A model generated the notes under the pieces. It ran no database searches. It was not told where the DNA came from and worked only from the letters and a program-made list of their open reading frames with translations. Shown in pieces: positions 26,275 through 37,319 of a stretch of 64,000 nucleotides of DNA. Source of the DNA: Lateolabrax maculatus (taxonomy: Eukaryota > Chordata > Actinopteri > Acropomatiformes > Lateolabracidae); NCBI GenBank assembly GCA_031216445.1, contig CM062199.1, positions 2,862,501 through 2,926,500 on the forward strand, given 5' to 3'. The first letter of the stretch is position 1. Each line of letters begins with the position of its first letter. Position numbers and translations under genes: made by a program.

Positions 26275-26600
26275 CACTTGAGATTTGGATTCCAGATTTA
26301 GACTTGAGTCACAGGATTTCAGATTTGACTTGGACTTGACTGCTCCGAGTCTCGACTAACACGAGGCTCGACTTGAAACACACTCTGACAGACTTGAAGA
26401 ATTGACTTGAACTTGTCCTAAAGGATTTGAGACTTGAGACTTGAGACATCCTCCTACAGATACAAGACCTGACTTAAACCTGCTTCGACAGATTCAAGAC
26501 TTGAAATTAACTCACCCTAAGGAACTTGAACTCAACTCGAGATGTACTTTGACAGACATGAGAATGGACTTGGACCTGTACCAAAAGCCCTAAAATCAGC
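26275..26600 (+). repeat. Degenerate GACTTGA minisatellite
   Basis: The heptamer GACTTGA and variants (GACTTGG, AACTTGA, GACTCGA) recur many times, with spacer words such as CTGACAGA, CTACAGATA and CGACAGATTCAAGA reappearing. It looks like a decayed tandem array with a longer higher-order unit. Such arrays are common in fish introns. Confidence 0.75.
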
Positions 26601-26999
26601 TCTGGTCTGAACTACAGGGGACAAGGTCACCTTCTGCATTTGGTGTGGTGTGTATCACAAATATGATAGGTGGAACTGGAAGTCACAAACTATAAATGAC
26701 AATGTGATTCACAATGCTTGTGAATTGAAAAGGAGAGCCATCATTCAGGGCAAGGCCAATTGGCAAGTGTTTTCATTATAACTTAATAACTAGCACTTAT
26801 TCTTTTTTTGTTCCCTGCTTTAAAAGTCATACGGACGGTTAGCAGCTCTTAAAGGCCGGCTGAGTCAGGCTTTACTGCAGGTAAAACTACACTGGGATGA
26901 ATTATCGGATCAAGCATCTGATGTTAGAATTTAAAAAAAACACAAATTTTGCAAACAAAATGGCAGAAGAGATCCACCTTTATGCTTAATAAAATCCCT

Positions 27000-29900
27000 G
27001 TACCAGCCTGATGCATCAGCAAACATATAAATGAAAGCACTGTACAACATCAACATGGAGAATAACGGCAGCGGCGAAGCCCGTCCCACATCTGGAGAAG
27101 TGTGCCGTTCAGTAGGGAGAGTAGTAATAACCCTGATTAGTTCCAGGGTTGATGGCTGCTTATGGAGCTTCCAGGGGAGAGTTGAATGGAGATGGAAATC
27201 GGGGCTCAGCTATGGATGATTATCTAGCCACTCCAGATCAAAGATTTCCCTCAGCCTCATCACGGAGGATAAAGAAAAGATCATTTCACCCTGCATTATA
27301 AAACTACCTGTGTCTGTTTTATTGAGATATTCTGAAAAAAATAAGCAGCACGGCTTTCTACATTTATAGAAACTGGCATCAAACAGAGGCAGCATGCACC
27401 TGCGTTTGTGCAGATTGATGCACATATGTTCATTATTATATATCTGCCAACAAAAACTGAAACTGAAAGATGATATATAAAACAAAATGCTTCTGAAATT
27501 AGTTATTAGACTAAGCATGGGGCTATTAGCTAAAAAAGTGCAAGAAATGATAGCATAATGTGTTGATAAGAACTCATGTTTTCAGCCAGAAAGGGGGTCA
27601 AGACACCGCAGAGAAAGCTGTGGAGGAAGCAGAGTGAACCATCTGTGATTTCTCAAGCAAGGTGTCTATGTGCAGTAGGTGCGTGGGGGAAAATGCCATG
27701 AACATGCCTACATGCATGTGACTAATATCTGTGGCATTTCTTCAACTCACAGCGTGTCAGAGTGAAGGAGCTGGCGTGGTTGTCAGGAGCAGTTGGGCTT
27801 CATTTGAGATTTTAGCCAATGCTCAAACAAAAGTGTACACTAATACTGCAGTTAAACCTCTCCCTTTTAGGGCCTCAGTATGGAAAAAAACACAACAGAT
27901 ATTTTAAGACTGCAAGCGACATGCATTTTAATCAAACATAAGAGGCTAAACTGAATAAAACAACCTGACAAAAACAAAGCTGTGAAACTACAAATGGCCA
28001 GAAACAAGAACAAGAGGGACTGACATTTTAAGGCTTGAAGTTTTGATTATTTTGAACCATGTTCAAGGCTACAGTTCTGTCATTATTTTTATTAGTTTAG
28101 AGTTTTTACTTTGTGTAATTTTTCAGTACAAACACTGTTTTTCTACTGTAGCTCATGACTGGTGTGATAGTAAAGATGAAGCAGTCGGTATTTGTTGGTA
28201 TCATCTGATGCCACTGTCTTTCACAATTTGTCCGTGCAAACAGAATATGTGAATATAGTCCCTTTAGGTGTGACCAATGAAAATGCTGTTAAATGTATTT
28301 TTGAGTTTAAAATCAAACTACTAGCAAGTAAAGTTTACATTAAAGTCATTAATATGAGTAAGACCAAATTGGAAAACTGAAAATATATGCCTGTCTATAA
28401 TAATAGATTTGGGAATGTGGAAAACAATGAAAAAAAGAAACAAAACCAAAAACTATAACCACATCCAGCAGTGAAGTCATGGTGTCCTGCTGTGCACCTG
28501 TACATCACTGTAGCAAGGTGAGAAGTTCAATCACTGGACGTCAGAAAAAAGTTTCAGGGGATGTTAAATTATTTCTTGAAGTTTTCGTTTGCCCTGAACC
28601 ACGGCTCACAGGTTCGTGCTAATTAAGCCATTTACATTAATCTCTTTAAGTTCATATCTCAGGATTTTTTTACGCATGTACGAATTGTGTGCACATTTTA
28701 ATATTTTTTTTACCCATTCACAAACCTGAGTGGAGGTGTACTTACCACACACATTTGAAAATTATATAGCACCAACAATTATATAGCAACTCTGTACTAC
28801 ACATAAAAAAAAATAAATCAAACATTCAATTTAATTCTAGATTAACATAATACAATTAAAAGACTGTATATTCCTTCATGTGCTGAATATGTTTTTGACT
28901 CTGGGGCACACGAGGACCATCGAAAACTTTTTGTATTTTGTATCATTTAAAAAAAAAACTGCTCAGATTACTGACAGACTATGATTAATTTAATAATAAG
29001 GATCATCATAATTGATATTTGCATAATTCATCATAAGGACAGAGCCATCATCATGTTCTGGAGGTAAAGCTCCACATGTGACAGATTTGTCTGCTGGAGT
29101 CATCGGACGTCACAGCTTAATTTTCTGTTAAATATTCTTGAATCTGTGCTCTTTCAGATTTAGCAGTATACTGTGTGAATACATATATGTATGCATCTAC
29201 AGAAGTGAGGTTCACACGGTTTAATCCGTCGACTTCCTGGTCTGTTTGTCATTAGAGGCTTACAGAGGAGCAGACTGAGGTGTGAAGGTGTTTCCTCTGC
29301 TGCTTTCACACACTTGTTCACATGAAGATAAAAATAGCAAACAGGCAAGAAAATCCCGCTAATTGAAGACCTTGACTCACGGCGAAGCAGCTCAGATCTT
29401 AACATACTGTAACTGCTACTACATCAGGGTTCCACCAATATGGGCTTCTAAAGCCAGAAACCATTGTTGATAGTTGTTGTCATTAATCAGTATATGTTAT
29501 CATACTTATATTAAATCAGTTTTATGCCTTTTACTACAAAATTTAACATTTTTCCCATTAATTCTATAATCGGTGGAATGGCATCAAATCCATCATATCA
29601 GAGATGAGTATAGCACATTTGACTTTTAATAAAGGCTAAAATGACTGTAATCTGTCTGAATTTACTATCACAGTAACAAAAAAAAAACTTTCTACACCTG
29701 AAAAGAAGTGAAAAAGAATTAAAAATGAAAAGAATTTCCCTTTTTCCAAAAGGGCTCGAGTTTTTATGACCAGTGAATATTTTTGGCAGAGATACTGAAA
29801 GTCACCTGAAGGCTCCACCTTTCCTTGAGAGCACATTTTATTTTCAGAAGTAGTTAAATGTTTAAAGAGATTTGCACCTAAAACCAGGAAGGATTCCACT

Positions 29901-30100
29901 TCAGTCCAACCTCATTTAGAGGTGAGACCTGCCCAGGACAGCAACATGAGCACACATTTACAGATAGGACAGAACACCACAATATACAGCATCAGAAATA
30001 AAATAAGATGGAGGTCACTTTCCAGTCAGAGTACTACACTTAAATTTACATATTTAGTCTTTTTGTAAGTCACACCAGGCAACAGTATACCTGAAAGCAT
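27000..30100. other. Putative intron; no gene seen
   Basis: AT-rich non-coding sequence with short poly-A/T runs. No recognisable repeat or conserved frame. Confidence 0.5.
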
Positions 30101-30105
30101 TGTTA

Positions 30106-31440
30106 CTAGTTCAGTTCAAATCTCAGGTTGAGCAGAGAAAAGAGTCTTTTGACCTTAAACCATACTGATGCCTTACAGACTGGAGCCATAAAGACCCACA
30201 AGTAAGATGGAGACAACCTCAGGATGGCCTTATAAATAAATGTCAGGCAGTGAATTGATCTACGCATATAAAGAGATGACCATCCAACCACGGCATACAA
30301 ATCACAATGATGTGTCGTAAATCTGCTACCAGTGTCAAATCCCAGGGCACCGTGCGAAAAAATGTGTCTGAAGATTTCAGACAATGAGGAAAGGACGATC
30401 AGTGCTTGTATCTGAAAAAAAAACTATCCACTATCCACATGCAGTGTGGATTTATTTCCTAAAATAGGAAATTGTTAATTAAACAAAAACAAAAACTAAC
30501 TGGTTTGCCTTGAGTCTGCCTGCCTGTTTCTTCAGAACAGCATTTAGTTTCTTTTGTCAGGATCCGAGGATAGCTTAACAGCTCAGACTGAACTTTTTAA
30601 ATATCTAACTGCAGCTGAGCAGTGCATGATGGTGTCTTCTGTATCATGATAAATGTTAATAATATCCCTAATAAATGAAAGAAGACCAAGTACAGATCCA
30701 TGTGGTACACCTCCAGTCCAGTATTTCTAGAAACTATGTTCAGTGCCAATGCAGTAGCAATATAGGAAAGTAGGGGTGTGAACTGCATGTGACTTTCATG
30801 CAGGAGACTACAGTTGGTGTCCTGTTACAGCCCTGTACTAAATGTTTGCCTTTTTAGTAATAATAACCTTTCCCTAATACGTTGCCTGCCTAACCTTAGC
30901 CATAGTTTATTTGCCATAACCCCAATCTTTCCCTAACCTTAACCAGACCCTATCTACCTTGGAAAATATTGTAGAAAGAAAGAATTTAAAAAACATTAAC
31001 ATCAGACATACAAAAAAAAAAGTATTTTGATGCTTTGGTAACATTGTTCTTGAAGTATTCATGCCAATAAAGCCCTTTGAATTGAATTGAATTGAATGTC
31101 ATTTGAGGTTTTGCAGTATTGTCCAATATTTATGGTCTTAGTTCAGAACAGTCGACAGTGTCAAATGCTTTAGATAAATCAATAACCAGTGCTGCAAAAC
31201 ATGTTTTCTTAACCAGAGCCTTAATTATACCACCCACCACCTTTAAATCTGCCGTAATTGTACGAGGCTGTTTCCTTCTCACGATCAGCTCGCTCACTGG
31301 CTCTGGAAGTTTAGGAATGGTTCATCAATCCTTTCAGGGGGTGGTTCAATATTTTTTTAGGCTTGTGCAAGATAATAGTCTAGTATTTTTTCATAGGACA
31401 TTTATTACTTTTGTTTCTTCTATGTACATTCATGAAGCAT
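30106..31440 (-). pseudogene. Decayed LINE (non-LTR retrotransposon) reverse transcriptase, minus strand, interrupted
   Basis: Reading the minus strand from 31440 down, a broken RT domain appears. At 31205-31150 it shows AALVIDLSKAFDTVD, the RT block A motif with its catalytic Asp. At 30714-30684 comes GVPHGSVLG, corresponding to GVPQGSVLGP. At about 30655-30630 YHDTEDT is a damaged YADDT catalytic motif. At 30320-30220 HHCDLYAVVGWSSLYMRR leads into FIYKA, the conserved C-terminal region of fish LINE ORF2 proteins. Stops and frameshifts lie between blocks, so it is inactive. It looks most like the Rex1/L2-type LINEs of fish, but I cannot fix the clade. A foreign insertion splits it at about 30795-31097. 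Confidence 0.87.
30795..31097 (+). mobile_element. Insertion nested in the LINE: CCTAACCTTAACC repeat plus a tail of the AATAAA-(GAATT)n type
   Basis: Between RT blocks A and B the LINE should have about 210 bp but here has over 400 bp. The extra DNA contains TTCATGCAGGAGACTACAGT, then CCTAACCTTAGCC and CCCTAACCTTAACCAG words, then a poly-A run near 31010-31020. It ends in GCCAATAAAGCCCTTTGAA followed by tandem GAATT units (31079-31097). The GAATT tail is typical of 3' ends of fish non-LTR elements in plus orientation. It may be two elements back to back. Confidence 0.6.
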
Positions 31441-32040
31441 AGGGGAAATGTACACAGTTGTGATTTGGGATGAGACATGGTATTAAGTCTGATGTAGAGT
31501 GTTCAGTCTACACAGGATTTGAGTTGTAATGCTTATAAATACCTTTGTCAAGCAGCCAGCGTTAAACTCACTTTATGCTTGGCTGCTCTCTCGACAGTTG
31601 TCTCCAGAGAGAGGCAGCATGTAGCACCTCGCCCGGCTTTTATACCTTTGCAACAGGAATGATTAAGTGATCACATAGTTTATCCACACTTCCGGCTCCC
31701 TCCAGACTGTTGTCATTTCATTTGTGAATGTGCAGAGAAATAAATAGAGGATATAAAAAATCTAATTTTCTGTGTTTGGAAGGATTTTTTCTCACTTAAG
31801 TTTCTCCCTGGCAACAAACTGTCCTCGACAATACCCATGACATTACAAACTTCTACAACTGTGCATCAGCAATAATTATGCCTGGAGGTTGCTTAATGTC
31901 TCTGGTGTCTTGGTGCCCACATGGTCTACACTGCAAACTATGTGGAACCATTTTTCATGGTTGAGTCCATTTGGGAGCTTTGTTAGCCTGGCATCACAAA
32001 TCGAAACTCTCAGTTCATTTTTGATTTCCAAGGGGTGTTA

Positions 32041-32274
32041 TCAACGGGCGCAGGCCAAAACGCCTCGGGACGCAATTAGATAGACCTACAACGACCAATC
32101 AGAACAAAACTTTGTCCTGTCAGGAAGTACAGCTTACACATATTTCTCATCAACAAAAGCTTTAATAAACCCAAAGCGGGCGAAATATCCTTTTGGGGCG
32201 AGGCGAATGTGCTGCTTCTCGACGTCACAAGCAGGCACGGGGGGGACAGCGCCGAAATGGCGGCAGCTACCAGT
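32041..32274 (+). promoter_or_regulatory. Promoter-like segment with CCAAT box, CRE-like and YY1-like sites and a possible first exon
   Basis: In an AT-rich region this stretch is CpG-containing. It has GACCAATCAG (CCAAT box at 32095-32099), CGACGTCAC (CRE-like, 32220-32228) and GCCGAAATGGCGGC, which fits a YY1 site and a start codon at 32257. The frame reads MAAATS and meets a perfect GTAAGT donor at 32275. Reading through, the frame stays open to 32514 without known motifs. It may be a TATA-less promoter of an unannotated transcript, or a promoter carried by a dispersed fish element, which the wording suggests to me. Confidence 0.4.
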
Positions 32275-33070
32275 GTAAGTGCTTTGGCTTACGTTATCCT
32301 TATCCTAACAGAGCTAATGGGGGTAAGCACTATAGATGGATATGAAATAAATGATTGTGATTGGCCCGACACATTCCAGGTCAGGTGGAAATCGGGAGGG
32401 TGGTTGGAGGGGCAAACGTATCTGCCAGAGCAAATGAAACATGAGCTTGCAGATTCGTCCTGTTCCCCCAGCTTAAATTCAACAAGTCAGCAAGTCCTCT
32501 TAAATAAACAATAAATACGGCACCAGTGATGAGGATCACCATGCCCTCGCATGAATGCGACCATATGTCATCTTGGTTGCAGTCTGGATCCCTGTTTAAG
32601 GTTCTGGAAAGATGGTGGTGTGGGTTTAGGGAAACTTTGTTGCCATGTTGAAAAGAATAATTACGTAGTTAAAGTGAAGGAACGATCATAACCATGGTTA
32701 AAGCTGGCTCATATTGGCATCAGACACAAATTACATCCTTGATATGAACATTTAAATGATGACAACTTAACAGGGGATTCAGAATTGAGCGTGAGGGCTG
32801 GGGCGTGAATGTAGCCATTGAGTTTCCTCGTGGAAAAGCTGTCAGCCTAAGTTCCTGTCTTACTCCGCACATTGGTCAAGCCTCATTAAGCACCCATCCC
32901 AAGCTCCTTGTTTAGTCCCTAATTAGGGGAGCCAATGGTGTTGCAAGATCTGGTCAACCTCCAAGTTGCTCCGAGCTAAGATATTCTCCCCACAGCGGTG
33001 TCGAGAGGCCATTAGGAACTTTCACGACATGGGATATTGGCATGTTTCACCTTTAAAGTGCCTGTGTCTC

Positions 33071-33072
<2 letters not shown>

Positions 33073-33100
<28 letters not shown>
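33073..33100 (+). repeat. (TG)n microsatellite
   Basis: Continuous TG dinucleotides, about 14 units. Confidence 0.95.
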
Positions 33101-33101
<1 letters not shown>

Positions 33102-33109
33102 CCAGCCTG

Positions 33110-35600
33110 TCTGTGCTGACTGATTGCTGTGTATTTAGTCCAAAGCATGGTGGGTGTCACACACAAAGCGATCTGTGGAGCTCAGAGGCAGCAGAATAGC
33201 ACCGTCTGTCTATGTCACACGGCCCTGTGTCTACAGTCCCTCTCTATCTCGCCTTTAATCCATCTTCTATCGTCCCGCTGACTGTCTCCTCGTCACCCAT
33301 CTATTCATCTCCCCTCTTTCAATGACTCCCTCTGTTTTCCCCCTTCACTGTCTCCTCTTCCTCCCTCTGATGTCACAAATTCAGATATGAGGTTCCTCTG
33401 ATAGCACATAGCCTTGGACACTGCAGCCTTGTTTGGAGGGGGAGTGATCAGAGGATGAGAAGATGGAGGGAAGGCGAGTGAGTCGACGGCGCGGGTATTT
33501 TCCGAGGCAGCGGGAGGATGTAAGACGCAGAAACAAAGGGGGACATCTAGGTTAACAAAACATGCATGAATGCCTCTGAAAAGGCCTGCGTTGTGTTGCC
33601 GGCTTGTCTCATCCCTGTGACTCTGAGCCAGCCGTGTCTGTCAGGGCACTACTGTTGAGTCTATTTCGGTTATCTGCTCTCTTTCTTGCAGATAAAACAG
33701 TCAACTGCTAATATCCGTACCTGGGGGGGGAGGGTTCTCAGACCCTGAACACTGTCCCAGAAATGCATGTGCTGTCATAACAGCAGACTAGTCCTGTACA
33801 CTTGACACTCCTCAGAGTCTTGAGGCAAAACCTTCCATGGATTTTAGTGGCAGCGTGACAAAAATGTACTTTCCTTGCAAGAAAACACCATAAGAACATC
33901 ACAAATATCTCTGGGTTAGGTGGCCCTGTTATTTCTTTGTGGTTTCCTGCGTTCAGTATGATGCACAGGATGTTGATGTGGGACCAATGTCTGCAGGATC
34001 TTGATTTGGACATTATAATATTAATGAAAGGTCAAAAATAAGTTAAAACCACTGGACTGCAACTGGAACACTTTGGGGAACGCAAGCAATCTCTTTTTTT
34101 TTTGCAGGCATCATGAGCCACAGCAACATGGGTCAAAGGTGCAGGCTTTTATATGATGGGAGGGGTCGGCTGTGTCGCCTGGAGACAAAAACTCTGATCA
34201 AGATGGAGGTTTTCACATACAAAAAAATGGAATGGAAGATGAATCAATACAGGAGATGAAAGGGTTAGATTTAACATTGGATAGCAGAATAATACACACA
34301 GGAGCATTAGTTATCAACATGGCAAGGGCAATTTTAATACAGTTTGATCTTTATATGCCTACTGTATGTACCTGAATAAATATGCACTGTTGGGTTGCTT
34401 TAGAAAGCTGATAACTCAAAATAATTCCATAAATCTCAGTTCCAGTAGAGAGTTTTAGTGCCTCGTTAGAGATTTAACTAGATTATTTTCTTCCTGGTGC
34501 TTTTATACAATTTTTATTGATTTGAGTCAAGAAATGCCTGCCTTTAAAATGGCATTCGAGTGTATCAGTCACTCCTGACATCTTAAGTTTCCTTTTCCTT
34601 CCGTCCTTGGCAGTAGAAAAGCAGGAATAAACATATGTGCATCAAAACACTAATGACAATACAAGACCCTGCACTTTCCATGTCAGTAGCTTTATTATCC
34701 TAAAACGGTTTGTTATTTTTAGCTCACCAGCAGCACGTCCTCACCTGTTGAGATGTCACACCTATTTCATGAAGATACACAGTATGACCCTGCATTTTCA
34801 GCTCAGTCCCTTTGTAAGAAAGCCAACACTGTGCTGCTACAGTACAAGTCAACAGTGATCAGTTCAGTGCATAAACTAATAGAATTTCAGCCTGAGGTAG
34901 GCTACCCAAGGGATGGGCTTATGTGTTTTTACAGCGCCCCCAATAGTATGATCTGGTAACTTGAAGGTTGGGGTTGGATTAAATTCTATCAAGGATATTT
35001 AATGTCAACCAAACAAGGAAAATACGCAGTGAAGTAGAACGTTTTCTCAAAGCCTTACCCCGATTAAAAGGAAATCCCGTTTTGAAAGTTTTTCAAAATC
35101 AGCAGCCTACCCTGTCAGTCTCATTTCCATCAGTTTGTGTGTGCACTTGCAGCATGCCACAGATTGGACATTAGTGAGTCTTACTGCAGCACAAGGAGAG
35201 ATGAGGGAGGCTCCTTGCACCAGAAGGGGACAGTGAATGACAACCCATTTTGTAGCGAATAAGACTGCTGGCCATCAGTGAGTGATGCCAGGCTGACTGA
35301 AAGTGCGCCACAGCAATAGGCTCAAAGCGTTCATCTGCCTACTCCACTGCAAAGAAATCAGCTTTGTGCCTCTGGTTTCTACCAAAGGCATCACTGGGCA
35401 TGATATCACCCTGCCTCATCATCAGGTTTCACCAACACATGACTTGAGCACAGGTGAAAAAATCCATGCAGGATTTATTTAAAGACAACAAATCATGATA
35501 CTGGATTTAATGTTCCTGTCAATAAAATCAAATATGACAAAACATATTTAATCACTTTAAAGTTTGTATCTATTTTCACTTTAAACCCATTACCTGAGCC
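33110..35600. other. Putative intron; no gene seen
   Basis: Non-coding, with a modestly CpG-containing patch at about 33475-33530 and C/T-rich sequence at 33240-33370. No conserved frame recognised. Confidence 0.5.
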
Positions 35601-35633
35601 TGTTAAAATATCTAGACTTTAGTTCATCGAAAT

Positions 35634-35951
35634 ATGACAAACTCCGATAAGTCATGCACCAGGTTTGCACAGATACGCAACGCTGTCTCGCGGATGAAGA
35701 ACCCAAACGCCAAACTCGATCCAGAAATCTTGCGTTTACACGCAGACTGGCTTACAGGCGAAGCTGCACACTGCCACGAAACGGCGTTACACGAGTTGAA
35801 TATCAGCTGGTATTTTTCTAAAATCACATTACCTAAAAAACAAAACGTTTTGACTGAAATGAAAACTTCAGCAGTAGGTGTGAGGAGCCGATGTGAAAAG
35901 TCAAAATGTCTATATGGACTGAAACAGATTCCGCTGGGTGTGTTTCATTGA
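35634..35951 (+). other. Unrecognised open frame left of the CpG island
   Basis: A 105-codon plus-strand frame whose first part has mixed, protein-like composition (for example FAQIRNAVSRMKNPNAKLDP). It matches no family I know and has no obvious splice sites that would make it a coding exon. CpG content rises here towards the island. I cannot tell whether it is coding, 5' leader of a plus-strand transcript, or chance. Confidence 0.15.
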
Positions 35952-36277
35952 TGCCGATTCAAAGAGTTGCGCTTAATCATTATAAAGGTATCTTACATGG
36001 CATTCTAGTTTGTATTTAACCTTTGCGAATGGGCAAAAGCTCGTTAAATTACACGATTTCTGCATTAAGTTAGGCGACACTGTGTCCCCAGAGAAACGTG
36101 CCTCTTTCCGTCCTCACGGGCTGACCTGGCACCGACTGTCCGCCGGCGCTGCGTCTCCCTGCGCGCAGACCGGCTGGGTGTGTGAGGCTGCCCCCCCAAC
36201 CACACCACAGTACACAGGGACCGCAACAACAAGATTTAAGTCTCCAGGAAAATGTACCAACTCGGTATCAGTCTCTC

Positions 36278-36301
36278 TTTTTTTTTTTTTTTTTTTTTTT
36301 T
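36278..36301 (+). repeat. Poly-T tract (24 T) inside the CpG island
   Basis: Twenty-four consecutive T on the plus strand, poly-A on the minus strand, splitting the left CpG block. Confidence 0.95.
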
Positions 36302-36900
36302 GGGGCAAATTTTGCCCCAAATCCGCGAAGACCAGTGACAAAACCGAGCCGCATCTCAGCCAAACAGAGCGCAGAGGCTCCGGGGAGCCAGCCGGGTGTG
36401 CACGGCGGACCCGGGGCTGTGAGAGGTCAGATTGATGTAAAAAACGAGGATTTACCTTGAGTAAGTTACCAGTCCCTTTGACGCATGCTGTCGCTGGTCA
36501 GAGCGCGGTGCGTTCACAGGGCATCCACCAATTCCAAAAGCCTGGAGCCAAGTCCTAGGATAAGTCCAGGAAACGCATTATCGACGGGAATCTCCTCACA
36601 TATGAGCGGAGTAAATGTGACATTACAGGGATGAAAGAGAGGGAAACTCAGAGAGGACTTCTGACTGTCCGGCAGCTCCCACTGCGCTTCCAGTGCGTAA
36701 AATGGGTTCAGAAAATCCCCAATGTGTTCACCGACTGTTTGCTTTTCTTACATTGTTCCAAAATGAATCGTCCTCCGCTCCTCTTTAAAATCCTCTTTTT
36801 AATTTTTATTCTTCTTATTATAAACAGTTGCTGTGTTTGATATATCCAGAAAGAAAAAGAATCGGAGCTCTGTCTCCAAAAGTTATTCTCCACATGTGCA

Positions 36901-36948
36901 GGTCTCCGGTGCTGCAGGTCTCCGGTGCTGCAGGTCTCCGGTGCTGCA
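36901..36948 (+). repeat. Three perfect tandem copies of a 16-bp unit
   Basis: GGTCTCCGGTGCTGCA repeats exactly three times (36901-36916, 36917-36932, 36933-36948) and is followed by GGTGAGCG. It lies at the edge of the right CpG block. Each unit ends in CTGCA and the next begins GG, so each junction gives CTGCAGGT, a PstI-like and splice-donor-like word. Confidence 0.97.
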
Positions 36949-37319
36949 GGTGAGCGTGAAGGTTTACCGGAGCGGCAGATCGCAGGGCTCGCGCGCGTCC
37001 CGGGGTCCTCGCGGCTCCGGAGCGTCCCTGTCTGTCCGCGCGCAGCAACAGCCCGATTCCTTATTTGGCAGCCCGGGGCTCGCGCTGCCGTCAGGAGACC
37101 CGCGTTACACCGCGATGACTTCCAGCTGCGCCTTTCAAAATAAAATACCGAGCGCGAACCATCCCGAGGGAGCGAGGATGATCTCTCTGTTACACTCTGC
37201 ACAATTTACAGAAACACATTTAAACTACGCAGGCTATAAACTTCATTTAACTTTACATTTACATAACTTTATTTTATTTTTAAATATATTTTTATATATA
37301 TTTTAATTCTCAAAGGGCT

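Larger units (their letters stand above)
36050..37180 (-). promoter_or_regulatory. adgrb1: CpG island, likely promoter and 5' exon of adgrb1
   Basis: Two CpG-dense blocks (about 36100-36440 and 36950-37170) stand out sharply from the surroundings. Words such as GCTCGCGCGCGTCCCGGGG and GTCCGCGCGCAG occur. CpG islands mark promoters in vertebrates. On the minus strand CTCAAG/GTAAAT at 36455/36454 makes a good splice donor, so an untranslated adgrb1 exon could end there and join the acceptor at about 4163. No other gene on the minus strand lies between. The island could also serve a plus-strand transcript: CTGCAG/GTGAGC at 36948/36949 is a plus-strand donor. Linking it to adgrb1 is an inference. 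Confidence 0.6.

Noticed and set aside
30880..30960. CCTAACC / CCTTAACC words as possible interstitial telomere repeat
   Set aside because: The vertebrate telomere unit CCCTAA is not repeated in tandem; the wording fits a dispersed CCTAACCTTAACC element better.
36010..37306. Several overlapping frames of 75-164 codons on both strands
   Set aside because: CpG islands are poor in stop codons; the frames overlap in several phases and contain homopolymer Phe/Lys from the T24 tract. Treated as promoter sequence.
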